Below are positions 49,301 through 60,112 of a stretch of 64,000 nucleotides of DNA, piece after piece. Under the pieces are notes generated by a model, which ran no database searches, was not told the origin of the DNA, and saw nothing but the letters and a program-made list of their open reading frames with translations. Origin of the DNA: Favolaschia claudopus (Eukaryota > Basidiomycota > Agaricomycetes > Agaricales > Mycenaceae); NCBI GenBank assembly GCA_037176885.1, contig JAWWNJ010000051.1, forward strand, positions 372,001-436,000, written 5' to 3'. Numbering within the stretch: the stretch's first letter is position 1; every line of letters starts with the position of its first letter. A program made the translations under genes and the position numbers.

Positions 49301-49704
49301 CCTATTCTTTGGATGTGGCCTTCAGCACCACCGTTCTGAATACCTACGCAGTAAGCCTCAGTTTCCTCTCGTGCGACTGCCTGTGTTCAATAATCTGTTA
49401 TAAGATGAACGCAAAAGATCTTCAATACACAGCGACTTCAGCATGGCAATACGCTATCTCGACTGCCAATCTCACCTACAATGGTGACTCCTCCACTGCG
49501 GCCACTGCTCAGTCTGCCTTCGCTCCCGGTGCCGCCCTCGTCACAATCTCTGCAAACGTTTGCCCTATCAACTGGGGAACCGATCTCAATTCCGCTGCTG
49601 CCCCGCCGAATAGTCCTGCAGCTTGCAATGGGAATCGCGTTGCGGTGAAGCTCGTCCCGTACGGGAACGCGAAGCTGAGGATGACGGAGCTTCCTACGTT
49701 TTAG
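46375..49704 (+). CDS. secreted GH127-type beta-L-arabinofuranosidase-like protein with N-terminal lectin-like repeats
   Basis: Signal peptide MLLSALVGFAGVSLAVAQ. Residues about 30-150 hold three related units ending NADDGSHNQRYRFVPVPG, TQDDGSGRQRWVLKPVSG and TSDDGSGRQQWTLTPIP, with paired cysteines: a beta-trefoil/ricin-B-like carbohydrate-binding region. The catalytic DUF1680/GH127 part follows: FKFNELPLGAVKPTDNSWLK, WVNYILAHQQPDGWLGPNSS, YNSLEKFFTLMNSMLQNG, QWMLDTHPNGHESMYLNILK, AYRLTHDTTDLDSTRTRISL, GVLGADEHLAGLMPSRGSEL, ESMYSFEYVYSVLGDNQYAD and NYPCCTVNHGQGWPKF. The Cys pair and nearby Glu correspond to the Zn/nucleophile cysteines of GH127. A jelly-roll-like C-terminus ends LRMTELPTF. 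More than ten exons, all joinable. Substrate is probably plant or glycoprotein arabinan; not provable here. Confidence 0.88.
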
Positions 49705-50011
49705 GTGTTGTAGTTACTTGTGAATGGGAATCTATGACATGTTCCCTGTAAAGCGACAAATGACGATGTTTCGAAACTTTCAGTCTTAGCCAATTGAGAT
49801 TCGTACCCCACAGAATACATTGTACAGGGGGCTTCCACGGCGTCGCATTGCGTTTCGCAGCGGCGTGTATCTACCAGGTGCACAGTTGCGATGCGCTCGG
49901 ACGCGTCCGCGAGTCGCACGGAATGTCCGTGCCGAGCGGATTGTGCGACTCGTCCATTAATTGCTCGGCTGCATGCCACGAACAGGCACGGCAGACCACA
50001 GTCGCAAAATG

Positions 50012-50017
50012 TATATA
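50012..50017 (+). promoter_or_regulatory. TATA box of the luciferase-like gene
   Basis: TATATA in GTATATAGGG, 55 bp before the ATG at 50072. The rest of the 367-bp gap (49705-50071) shows nothing else. Confidence 0.5.
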
Positions 50018-50071
50018 GGGCGGGCGGACCAAGAATATCTCAAATAACACACTCTGAACTCCTCACCCATC

Positions 50072-50916
50072 ATGAACTCAAGCTTAACCAAAATCGAGAC
50101 ACTCATTCACCGCCACCCCCGCACCGTTGGGCTTGGCATCGTTGCGGCCGTTGGAGTACCCTGGATTATCGATAACTACCTCAAATTTCTCGCTTTGGGA
50201 AAGAGCGGATTGTCTCGTATCGGACCACTGGGATGGGTGGTAGCTCTTACGCTGACCGCGTTGGGCCGCGAGACGGTCAGCACCGCGGAATACGAGAAAG
50301 GAACCAAGGAACGCTGGCTGAAGACTCCCGTTGAACGGCGAGGCGCGCGGCCCCTCACTGGTTGGCACTGTGTTCCCCATCGTCAAGTGGACCGCCTCCC
50401 AGACGATGAGATGGCCAAAGTACGTGCTACCTCCCCCTTCCCGAAGCATCCGCTGACGTACAACGCACAAAACAGCGTTTGGATGCCATTTTCGAGAAAC
50501 ACGTCGCTGCGAACCCGACCTTGATCCAGACCACACTCTCCCCTCACGAGAAAACGGTCCCTGGGGTCATCATCCATCCGGACATTCCTTCCCCGCACAA
50601 CGACGCGAAGCTAGGCCTGAGGGAGGTTGCTCACATACACCCCATCGACCACAGCATGCACGTTATCCTGTCGCCCGCAGATAGCAAGATAGGTACGCGC
50701 CAGTCTCTAGTCCAATCAATGAGTGCTAAACTGAGCCTAGTTGTCGACCTTGGGTGGGCCGAAAGACATCCTCTGAGCGGCGTGAGCCGCTTGCTCCCAC
50801 TTCCCAACACTTACTTGCTAGTGTATGCACCAAGAGACGAGGAAGAGCTGGATGTCGTGGAAAGCATTCTGGTCGCAAGTATAGGATACATGACCGGGAG
50901 CCGTTCTGTCGCGTAA
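50072..50916 (+). CDS. fungal luciferase-like domain protein
   Basis: About 245 aa in three exons. An N-terminal hydrophobic helix (LGIVAAVGVPWIIDNYLKFL, about residues 22-41) suggests membrane anchoring. The C-terminal half is the Pfam Luciferase-type domain: LREVAHIHPIDHSMHVIL, SPADSKIVVDLGWAERHPLS and YLLVYAPRDEEELDVVESIL followed by VASIGYMTGSRS. These match the conserved motifs of mushroom luciferase (EVAH-H, GW-RHPL-G, YAPR-EEE, ASIGYMT), including the TM helix position. Such homologues are widespread in non-luminous fungi. The bioluminescence-cluster partners (hispidin synthase, hispidin-3-hydroxylase, CPH) are not in this window, so a light-producing role is not implied. Introns at about 50420-50475 and 50692-50739. 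Confidence 0.85.
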
Positions 50917-51122
50917 TTCAGCGAACGCTTAATCAGACACCTATAGTACAAGTCAGTCACCACAGTCATGACCATAATACGCGATTCACCTCTTCCTGAG
51001 TGGTGATCAACTGCATTCTCGGAAGAGTTTTAGCACTATACTGTAATTCGCGAACAGAGCCCCTGCTGAAAGCAAAATAGCGGAAAGTTGGTCTTCTCCG
51101 AATGATACACAATTAAGAATGG

Positions 51123-51563
51123 TTAATCATATACTGGATGAATGTGTGGGTATTCAGAATGCAGTCGAAAAATCTCAACATACCGTGTACAATCCCTACA
51201 CAGAGGGCAAGACACCAGTCAACACGGTGCGCAGGCCAGCGGAACCACGAACGTACCGTAAAATAATGTCCACACTAGAACGAACGTCGACGCGTTGTCC
51301 GTCCCCGGGTTGAGCAGCCCCGTCCACCCGCCAGGAATGTATTTTGCGGGGTGTCCGTGGCAGTTGATGAGGTTTATGCATAGCGAGGTGAAGAGGGTCG
51401 ATACAAGGAAGAGCGCAAAGCCGGTCCAGTTTGTTAGGCCGAGAATGCCAGCGACTGCGCCCGCAAAGCACGACGCCAGGAATTTTACGCTGGTTAGGGC
51501 GGAATTATACTTGACGTTTGGAGGATAAATGAGCTGGGCTGCAGTTTCAGCTGCCGTCGACAT
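51123..51563 (-). CDS. EMC6: ER membrane protein complex subunit 6
   Basis: Small membrane subunit of the EMC insertase in the ER. Starts MSTAAETAAQLIYPPNVKYN; then FLASCFAGAVAGILGLTNWT, GFALFLVSTLFTSLCINLIN and TFVLVWTLFYGIVHVYD. Recovering the family's C-terminal FY-IVHVY needs two introns: one inside TAC G|GTACGT...GTGTAG (about 51185-51250) and one inside CAC G|GTATGT...CATCCAG (about 51134-51180). Reading through them instead gives non-conserved tails. Three transmembrane segments are visible. About 118 aa, the usual size. Confidence 0.9.
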
Positions 51564-51771
51564 GGTGGTATGGGACCAGCTCAAGTGGCCCTTCGGCTCA
51601 AACACTCCAATACAACACGATCAAATATCACAGTAAATGCTTGGTAAATGCAGTAAGAATTCGGAATACATAGACTCAGTCCTGCGTGTACAATGGACGC
51701 GTCGATGCGTCTATAATACGACCAAGCAGGTATAGAGGGGCGAATCGAGCGTACGAGAACCTGTATCACCG

Positions 51772-52405
51772 TCATAATTTTGCGGGAACACTTCCCGGGC
51801 CGAGTGCCAATTGTCCGAGAGCTTGCCGCATTTGAGGTTCCATAGGAGCGCTGCGCGATGTCTCTCGGTCGACGAAAACGAGCGTATACGTGCCAACAGC
51901 GGCAGGAAAATCACTTCCTTCAGCAAATACGGCGGTTTCGTACACCATGGACGAATTGCCGAGCTTGTTGACCCTCAAGCCAAGATCCACAACTTGAGGG
52001 AATGAGAGAGGAGCGAAAAACTTGGCAGAAAACTCAGAGAGGGTGCGAGTGAGGGATGTGGTTGGGAACGCACATCGCAAGTGGAAGAAATGACAAGGCC
52101 CATTCGCTTGGTCGTCGCAGGATCCATAGCACAGTGCTCTATGAAGTACGTGTTGATTATCGAGTCGAACCTGAGATACGATAGTGGATCGTTGATGAAT
52201 GCAAGGAAGCAAGTAGGACGACCAAGATGCACCAAAGATTGTAGGCCGAGTTGTTGACATGAGAGTACTGGTCATTGTCGCTCCTGCAAGGCAGTACCCG
52301 GTAGTTAGACTCGGCTTGAGCTCGAGAAGCGTAGGCAGACCATCGGGTGCGGTAAGACAGAAAATACGGATAATCTTGTCGTTTACGGCTCTTGAGCTGC
52401 GACAT
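51772..52405 (-). CDS. hot-dog fold acyl-CoA thioesterase
   Basis: 4-hydroxybenzoyl-CoA thioesterase-like family. After MSQLKSRKRQDYPYFLSYRT the signature RWSDNDQYSHVNNSAYN appears (Asp and the HVNN turn of the active site). Then DSIINTYFIEHCAMDPATTK, MGLVISSTCDFSAKFFAPLS, FPQVVDLGLRVNKLGNSSMV and YETAVFAEGSDFPAAVGTYT-LVFVD follow. Three short introns (41 to about 58 nt) join these blocks in frame. About 165-175 aa. Tandem with EMC6 on the minus strand, 209 bp upstream of it. Substrate unknown; no targeting signal seen. Confidence 0.85.
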
Positions 52406-53124
52406 GCTGCAACCTGAGGGCTATTCAGGCCGGATTTTCAGCAGTTGCTTTGAGTCGAGAACCGAGCGATGAGTGTTCAAAGGAAAAGAGCGACGTCGGC
52501 ATTCCCAACTGTTGATGAATCGCACCTTGATGGACGTCGAAGAATACAAAACCCAGGACGACTGTAGCCGCCTGCAGCCGTGTAGCGGCGCACAGTCACG
52601 CAAGTCACACTAGTACTTGCTCTTCACCTCATCGTTCCTCCGCTTTCTGAAGCTCCTCAATTTGAGTCGGTTCAGTACTGCCATTCAAAACCAGGTAGTA
52701 TCGGCGATTTTCAAACTAATCAAAGGTTAGGATCTCGCTCAATGGCCGGTGTTGTCAAATAATCTGAACATGGGTCGATTCCCTCGAGAACATGTCAATC
52801 TCAACTGTACCTCTCTGCAGCTGGCTGGTCGATATTTTGGGCAGTTTCATCCAGCCCGAGCCAGCCATTATCTCTGCAATATCGTCGAGGAACTGTCATG
52901 GTGTAACTTGATTTCGCCGTTTTGCTACCTCGATGCTCTGCAAAGCAACGGGAGATATATCGATCCTGCTCCGGTCTGAAGGCACGTCGTAGGAACAAGG
53001 AACTCATAGGAAGAACTTCAAGAAGGAGGGAGAGGGAGGTTTTCTCTCCCGTCACATGACCGCGTTCTCCGGTATGACGATGCGGCGATTTGCGAGCAGA
53101 GAGATAATTTGAATCTGAACCACC
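52406..53124. other. non-coding divergent interval
   Basis: About 720 bp between divergent starts. The open frames in it (52749-52979 plus, 52801-53055 minus) have no recognisable character. Contains TCACATGACCGCG near 53055. Confidence 0.45.
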
Positions 53125-54098
53125 ATGACCACTCTCTGCCTTGCTTGCTCTTCGTCACTGCTCACCAAGGCCTCCGACTCTGTCTTCATCACGGCGTGTT
53201 GCAGCCAGCCCATTTGCACCACCTGCATTCAATCTAATCCCCGACTTGCTCGCTACAATCCGTGTCTCGCTTGCCTTGGAGGCGTCGCGGCCGTAGGAGC
53301 AGCTGCATCCAGCAAATCCGACAAGAAAGATCATCGGAATGTGGACGGTGCTGTTCGCGACGAGGACACATTCGCCATCGGCGATGACGACGACCCCGAG
53401 TCTGACTCAGAACTTCCACCGTATACTTCGCTGCCGGCCTCTGCGAAAGCCGCAGCAAGACCAGTGCATAATGCAGATCCATCCTCACAGACATCCCCCG
53501 GAACATACTACATCAAACCCGGGGACACCCTCCCCGGTATTGCACTACGGTTCCGTGTCGATGTCTGTATTCTTCTGTATGAATGCTCCTCGGTACTGAA
53601 TTTTTCGCTTAGGGCCGTACACTATGCCGTCTCAATAAGCTTCCACCCAGCACACTTAGCACTACTCCGCATCTCCTCCATACCCGCACCAGCCTTCAGC
53701 TCCCGCCATCCGCGTTTTCCCAGCTCAGCTCAATGGATGCGACTCCGTCACCCGTCGACGTCCATGCCCGCGAGGTCAGCCGCGCTGGGAAGCGGCTTCA
53801 GATGCTGACCAAGGAGACAGACTGGCGCATCGCCCGTGCGTATGTAGCACTAGCCGACGACCCTGAAGAGTCTGCATCTTTTGCTCTCAAAAGAAAAGAG
53901 CTCGGCAACACACCCGCTGCTGTAGGTTCAGCTGGCTCCTCGCTTGATGCAGTTGCTACCGACAGGTACTTGGATGACCTTGAGTGGGAAGCGGAACAGT
54001 TGAAAGCAGGACGACCCATCCGCATCAACCCATTCCCCATGAATCCCATCCCAACGCAGAACTCGTCTTCCAAGATAAAAGCAAGAAGCTGGTGGTAA
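53125..54098 (+). CDS. intracellular LysM protein with N-terminal zinc-finger-like cysteines
   Basis: Two exons, about 308 aa, no signal peptide. The N-terminus has eight cysteines spaced like a RING/zinc ribbon: LCLACSSSLLTKAS, FITACCSQPICTTCIQSN and YNPCLACLGG. An acidic linker follows (GDDDDPESDSELPPY). The LysM domain is GTYYIKPGDTLPGIALRFRV continuing after a 48-nt intron with DGRTLCRLNKLPPSTLSTTP and LLHTRTSLQLP. A helical C-terminus follows (WRIARAYVALADDPEESASF, YLDDLEWEAEQLKAGRPIRI). LysM normally binds N-acetylglucosamine polymers, but cytosolic members exist in eukaryotes; here no export signal supports chitin binding outside the cell. Convergent with the Nudix gene (21 bp between stops). 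Confidence 0.82.
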
Positions 54099-54119
54099 CT
54101 ATATTACAGTACATTTGCC

Positions 54120-54732
54120 TCACACAGCATCTGCGTTATTACCCTCCCTAATGATTTTCAAAGCTCTTTCCGCTGTATCCTTATCGCTCGCGAATGTCAA
54201 CCTTGAAACCGCGTTGTCCACAGCCACCCACTCCGTATCAAACGCCTCCCATTCCGTTTGCGTCCCCGACACCCTTTCCTCGCCTGGGATCACTCTCGCC
54301 ATGAACCACCACACCACCTTGATCCCCATTCCCACAACACTTAAATCTCGAATAGCCACGGCGATCGGTTCTGTGATGTTTTCGACGACGGCTACTGCGT
54401 CGGGACCGCCATTTCCCGGCTGAGGTGCGCGCGTAGCCATTCGGATCGGTAGCAGTGTACAGGGGTAGCCAGTTTCCTCAAAGGTTTCGCGGACCTAATA
54501 GATTTCGTACATAACACCTTCGCCGAGTTTGTCGTAGTACACGTACCGCGGCTGTCTCAATGCTCTCCCCACAGTCCTTACGCCCCTTGGGCAGCATCCA
54601 TTCGTCCTTGTTTCGGTCACGCAGCACGCCAATCTCCAACGCTCCCTGGTCGTTCTTGCGAAACAGCACACATCCAGCCGACACCACGAACTGCTCAGAA
54701 AAGTATTGCTGGGTGGGGTAGCCTACGCTCAT
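54120..54732 (-). CDS. Nudix hydrolase, diphosphoinositol polyphosphate/Ap-n-A type
   Basis: Two exons, about 185 aa. Starts MSVGYPTQQYFSEQFVVSAG; the Nudix fold is CVLFRKNDQGALEIGVLRDR and DEWMLPKGRKDCGESIETAA | VRETFEETGYPCTLLPIRM. With the intron removed the Nudix box G-x5-E-x7-RE-x2-EE-x-G is complete (GRKDCGESIETAAVRETFEETGY). KVVWWFMARVIPGEER and FDTEWVAVDNAVSRLTFASD complete the domain. The WMLPKG phrase is typical of DIPP/Aps1-like enzymes that hydrolyse inositol pyrophosphates and diadenosine polyphosphates. Confidence 0.88.
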
Positions 54733-54837
54733 GATGGTGGTTTACAGTCAGGAGTAGTCAGACGTCCATACTACGCGGAAGCACAAAAATAACAAAGAGC
54801 CGATTGAGACCGATAATCAAGAAATTAAACGAAAGTG

Positions 54838-56656
54838 TCAACCCAGCAAATTCTTGACATATCTCAACAGCTCCTTCCCGCCGCGCGCCTTGACGCTCTC
54901 CACCATCGCTCCCACATTGTCCACCACAGCAGGCTGATCGGCGATGTTATTCCCATCGACGTTCATAGTCGCACTGTCGTCTGTGGACCCATGTAGTCGC
55001 CGCTCGCGCTGACGCTGCCCAAGCCCATACCGTAGAACCACCGTGAGCACTGCGCGCCAACCCTCCAATACCCCTGGTGTTGTTCCTACACCCGCTGTAC
55101 CCGAAGCTGTCCCAGTAGTTTCTGTAGGTAGACTCGGTACGACCGTCGACTTTACAACGTACGGACAAAAACTTCGGTGTTCTTTCAACAAGTCGAATTG
55201 TCTCTGCGGTAGTGGCGGTCTTATCTGTGAGCCAAGGCGCGGAGGGGGAGGCGAGGCGAGCTCTGTCGGAGGCGCGAATGCCCAAAGACCGACGCGTCGC
55301 TGTCCAACTTTTGTTAGTGCGGAGGTAGATGAGGAACAACGACACTCACCTGACACAACGCACAGTGTAACAGCGATGTGCTAGCCTCACGCTTGCCAAG
55401 AGATATAGTACTTGATATTCGTCGCAGAAATTGCCGCGGAGGCGTGCTCGGTGGGGCGGGCGTTGTCTTGGATGTGGATGCACTGGGTTCTGTTGTTGGT
55501 GTTGATGTGGCAAGGGTGGACGAACGCGAAATACGAGGTGGGGTTGACTCCGGAAACGGCGAACCGGCACGCGATGCAGCACGCGACGACGGCCGCGAAA
55601 GCGATGGGACGCGTACACGTTCCGTCGTGTTTGGAGGCGCCGGAGCCCAGCCAAAAACCGATGTGAGGACAGCAGTTTCAGACGGATCCGGCGGTGAAGA
55701 GCTCGCTGATCCATCCTCCGGAGGAGGCAGAGTAAATGCAGAAACTGTGTTTAGCAGCGACGCCAGTTGGTTGGCGGTCTTCACGTAGAGTAGTTGGATG
55801 CTTGTAACAGGATGAAAGATAAATAGACGCACTAGAGGGTGCTTAACCTCCATTCCTTGCATAAAGGGATCCAGGGCAACTGCATTCGTTTTTATGTCAC
55901 GAACCATAACGGTCGGGGCTTGCAGGGGGACGCGATATATCGATGCTGAGGGAGACGGGCATGAGACGCGGAGCGACACGAGGGTGAGGGCAACGCACGA
56001 TCGCATTGGCGGGTCTTCCAGGGACAACCATTCTTGTGCGCGTCCACAAGTTGAACCCGCTGTTTCTCGACCAAAGCATTGGCGGCATCGCGGGTCATAC
56101 CTTCACGACCAGCAAGAACCCAAGACACGGTGCACAGACCGCACACAAGACGGTCTTTGCCATCGTTAGTCCAGCCGCACTTTGCAGCAGCGACTGCATC
56201 AATTTGCTGAGGCTTATTTGCATATGTGGCGAGTTTGAACGTGGCTAGACGAGCGAGAAACGAGGGAACCGATGAGGGACGATATTCTGCGGTGGGTGGT
56301 AGAGGAGGAGGCGGGGTTGTACTGGATGCGAAAGGTAGGGCTTTGCGGGTCCTCGAGGCAGCGCGGGCAAGGATTGCAGAGAGATGGGGCGTGTTCTTAG
56401 ACAAAGATGGATACTGTGGATTGGCCTGCTTTGGCTTGACGCCGTACTTGGCTAGCGTCGCATAGAACGACCGTCCGCCCGTGTTCGCCTTTTTGCTCGG
56501 TCGGTTTGTTGTAACATCCACCGCCGCGTCCAGCGACTGAAACGCGTCCGCTAACTTTCTTTTCGTCGCTGTCGTACGCGCCGCCAACGTTTCCGCATCT
56601 GCCGCTTGTGTCGGTGCGGATTGCGCACTCGTCGTCGCGCTTGGCGTGCTGCTCAT
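54838..56656 (-). CDS. C3HC zinc-finger protein (NIPA/Rsm1-like)
   Basis: Starts MSSTPSATTSAQSAPTQAAD with the basic segment TTATKRKLADAF. RPSSVPSFLARLATFKLATY, AAKCGWTNDGKDRLVCGLCT and VDAHKNGCPWKTRQCD form the C3HC zinc finger (C-x(n)-C-x2-C...H-x3-C). Later exons give APTVMVRDIKTNAVALDPFM, a Ser/Pro-rich linker (SRPSSRAASRAGSPFPEST) and a second conserved part SLLHCALCQRRVGLWAFAPP plus FDLLKEHRSFCPYVVKS, the NIPA/Rsm1 C-terminal zinc-binding half. It ends GGKELLRYVKNLLG. Family members act in mRNA export (Rsm1) or as F-box-like nuclear proteins (NIPA). Three or four introns; start at 56656. Confidence 0.82.
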
Positions 56657-56714
56657 CGTAGTTGAAGGACAAGGGTGTGGTTGAATTACGTAAGAAACGT
56701 ACAACATAATAACA

Positions 56715-59700
56715 TTATTTATTCATCTTCTTACGCAAAATCCCCGCAAGCCGCGCCCGTCGCCGCGCGTGCCGGCGAACAAGCACTTCGTCCTCCACGT
56801 CGTGCAAGATCCCAATGACTGTCCTCGCACCCACTGCATCTCCTTGCAAATGGAACGCCTTGATGAACATTCTGTACAATGGCCGCACATGCCGTTCGAA
56901 AGATATGAAAGGCGACAGCTTGGCCATGTCCAGCGCCCCGACATTTGATCCCGCCCCGCCCACAGGCGTCCCAAATGGCACGCCGCCCGCCTTCCGCCAC
57001 CGCAAAGGCGCCGGATATCCATTCCGCACCATGTGGTCAAACAGCCTCCGAATTTGCATCCCGCTCATGAAAGCCTTCCACCGCAACAATACCTTCACCA
57101 AGATGTTCACCGTCACCCGATCTTGCACGAACCCAACGCTCTCCTCCAGCTGCTTGCGATTGTTTAATATATGCCTCACCAGGCGAGCCTTCCGGCTCTT
57201 CGTCCGATGTAGTGCGCCATTCAACAGGGTGTTTCCAAGCCGCTTGATCACCGCATCGCCTAACCCTATTCTCCGTGCGTGGACTATAGCCCGCTTCCCT
57301 GCCCGAAGACGCCCGACACGCGCAAGCAAGGACACACCGTACCGAACCACAGATGCGTTATGGGGTTGACGCCGCATAACACGCTCGATTCCGAGAGCGG
57401 GAAGTTTCGGGGGTACCTTACTCCTCAAGTTGACGCGAAAACGCACTGTCTTCGCAAGTATCTCCTTTGTTGTCCGCGGCTGGTTCTTCCCACCACCAAG
57501 TCGGTATGCCTTGTCTGCGAGGGTATGTGCACCTGTCCTAGCGAGTCGAAACATGAGCTTGCGTCGGGCATTCTGTCTTGCAGGAGGAGCGAAGCGCTGC
57601 AAGAGCGGCAAGAGGCTAAGGGCAGCAGTTCGTCGGTGCCGAACGAAGGCACGCATCATGCGCAAGAAGTAATGAATGCTGAAAAAGTCGGGCTGCCTTT
57701 CATTGAGCACTCGCAGCAAGACCGCAGCTTTGACAGGGTGTCCAGAGCTTGCAAGCACGCCTAACGCATACCGCACAGAGAATTTGGTGCCATCCTTCGG
57801 AGTGCGATTGTTGTCCAGATAAAGGCGCGTCATGACAGGTGCTAAGATGTTTGCGAGCGGCACGTCCTTGAAGGTGTGACGCTCCCTACGCATTGTGCGC
57901 ATGATCTGATCCAGTAATTCCTCTTCTTGCTCCGCCGTCAAACGGGCATCGGAGAAAAATTCGAGCGCCTTGTCCGGATAGTACTGTTGAGCGAGAGCTA
58001 GACCTAACCCCAGCACAGAGTCCCTTGAAATAGGGATGCCACGGTGTCGGCAAAACGAGTGCAGCGCCTCGACGGTTGTGGCATTCCGGGGTAGAAATGC
58101 GCGAAAGAGAGCATCCGCGACTCGTGTGCGCCACTTCCCCTCACGCGGAAGCGTTTCGAAAACTTCGACCCAGATTTCTGTACCTGACGAGAGATTGGCG
58201 TTGGTGTAAAGCGCTGCATACACATAATCCACCAGCAGATTCGTCGTCTGCACCACATTCCACTTGGTTTCACTCTGCGTGGTACCCCAAAGCCCTTGCG
58301 CCGTGCAGTACCGCACACAGCCGTCTTTCAACGGCCCATCCGCCGTTCGGGCCGCCAGACGGAAAAAGGTGCCAACGACGACACGGCGCACGAGAGGCGG
58401 AGGGAACAGTTCCGTGGCATTTCGCCACGTCCGCCACAAACGCCTTACGGCGGTACGTACAGAGTCCGAGGGATGTTCAGGAATCGTACGTTCCAATATC
58501 GCAAGCGCCAACACCGTACGCCAGACAACGTGCTGTCCAACCTCATCCACCGAATCGCCCCTGCCGTCCACCTCCATTCCTGATGTTCCGCCATGGGCAA
58601 GAGCCGCTGGAGCTACCTGAAGGGCCAAAACCACCAGGTTGTACCACCGGGTACGCAGAGCGAGTTGGGGCTCAAAGGCGGCTTTGGCCTCTGCAGCAGC
58701 CCAGGTTGAAACAGCCTCGGGAATTGGCATTGTCAAGTGCGGGAAGACCGTACTCGCCAGGGCGCTGCAGAGTTCAGAAATAGTCATTCCTTTGGGAATG
58801 TGACGCTTCGAGAGGGGGTCATACACATGCCGCGGGGCTTGAGAGGGACCAGGCAGATGAGCATGTTCCACCAGACGCGTCCAAACCATAGCCAGAATAC
58901 GTTCCTGATCTTGAGCTGTCGGGGTGTCGCTACCTAGAACGATCTGCCAGAGAAGCTTGGAGAAACGATGGTCCGGGGTTGGACTCGACTCTATAACCTT
59001 GCAGAGATAGTGAACCGTGCGCGAAAAATGCGTGCCACGTTGAAGGGAGAGCATGCTCCGAAGGTACGCAATGTGCGCTTCTGGATCTGGAGACTTGCGT
59101 ATTCGGCGGTACCGCGCGGTTGCCTCCGACGCGCCGACATCTGCACCTCGTTAGCCAGTTGCAATAGAACCATATCAGGCGGACTGTACCATGATATCCG
59201 GGGACCGTGCGCATGCGAGCAAGGTGTGCACGCATAACCCAGAAATGATGTGCTTCCGTACGGGGCTTGCGTTTGGGGCGAACACGGATTTCCTCAGCCA
59301 GTTCGAGTACCAACGGCCAATAGGTACGAAAAGGGACCGGTGTGGGAATACGAGACGCGAAGCTATGGATATAACGAGATTTGGGACGCGGGGTCGGGAG
59401 GGATAGTGAACCAAAGAGAACGAGGAGCTCATTGAGCTCGTAAACTCTCAAAGGGTGGGCATTCTTGCGCGGCGGGAGAGCCTTGACTGCGAGGTACAGT
59501 TTGTGCAAGGCCTTTGGGGTGTATGTGATTGGATTTTCCGACGCGAGGTTCGTCGGGGCGAGGAAGGCATGAAGTTGAGCGAGAGGCCCCGGAATCAGCT
59601 GGGAGTTTGGAGGTTTTGGAGGGGTATAGCGTGATTTAAGTCTATGAGGTATATATGGGCGGCCCAGTTGGACGACGGGCCGCCAACAGCATCGCAACAT
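56715..59700 (-). CDS. large helical-repeat (PPR-like) protein, probably mitochondrial
   Basis: A very long exon (59000-56715) carries helix-turn-helix repeats: FSRTVHYLCKVIESSPTPDH, VALQVAPAALAHGG, NLLVDYVYAALYTNANLSSG, LALAQQYYPDKALEFFSDAR, VRYALGVLASSGHPVKAAVL, SIHYFLRMMRAFVRHRRTAA and RTGAHTLADKAYRLGGGK. It ends in a basic tail (RRHARRRARLAGILRKKMNK). The pattern fits pentatricopeptide-type RNA-binding proteins, though no textbook PPR signature was matched. The N-terminal exon from ATG 59700 (MLRCCWRPVVQLGRPYIPHR) is Arg-rich without acids, like a mitochondrial presequence. The segment PPDMVLLQLANE joins in phase by a GT-AG intron to SPDPEAHIAYLRSMLSLQRG. How the first exon (...TEAHHFWVMRAHLARMRT) reaches PPDMVLL near 59190 is unclear: either a GC-AG intron or a 1-bp frameshift. 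Confidence 0.7.
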
Positions 59701-60112
59701 TCCATTGCAGAAAGACACGGACGAGACGCAGACAGCCGCTGCTTAGCTAGTCCACGACTAACTGAGTATCAGTCCGACACTGCGGTTCCAGCAGACCTCA
59801 GTGACAACAGAGTACAGCCAGCTGGACGCGACGGTGAAAGTTGGGAATGGTCACAAAAATGTCACGTTCGCGTCACTCATGTCAATCGCCCGGCAATTGC
59901 CGCAACTGGCAAGAACGAATACTCGTGGGAATCTTTCCGCTCTTACATTTGCTTTACAACTTGTCGCCTTGAAAAATCCTTTGGCACCTCTAGGCAAGCT
60001 GCTCGTCGCATTGGTCGTCGATGACTTGCTGATTGTGTTGCAGAGGTCAATTGGGAGGCACTCGTTACATCACTAACCATACACCCACTTTTCACCACTA
60101 AAAAAATCAGTC
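59701..60112. other. non-coding divergent interval
   Basis: About 410 bp between the divergent helical-repeat protein and the ribosomal P0 gene. No gene or repeat seen. The A-run just before ATG 60113 fits a highly expressed gene's leader. Confidence 0.45.

Noticed and set aside
50072..50916. Bioluminescence gene cluster
   Set aside because: Only the luciferase-like domain gene is present; neighbours are a GH127 enzyme and EMC6, not the caffeic-acid-cycle genes.
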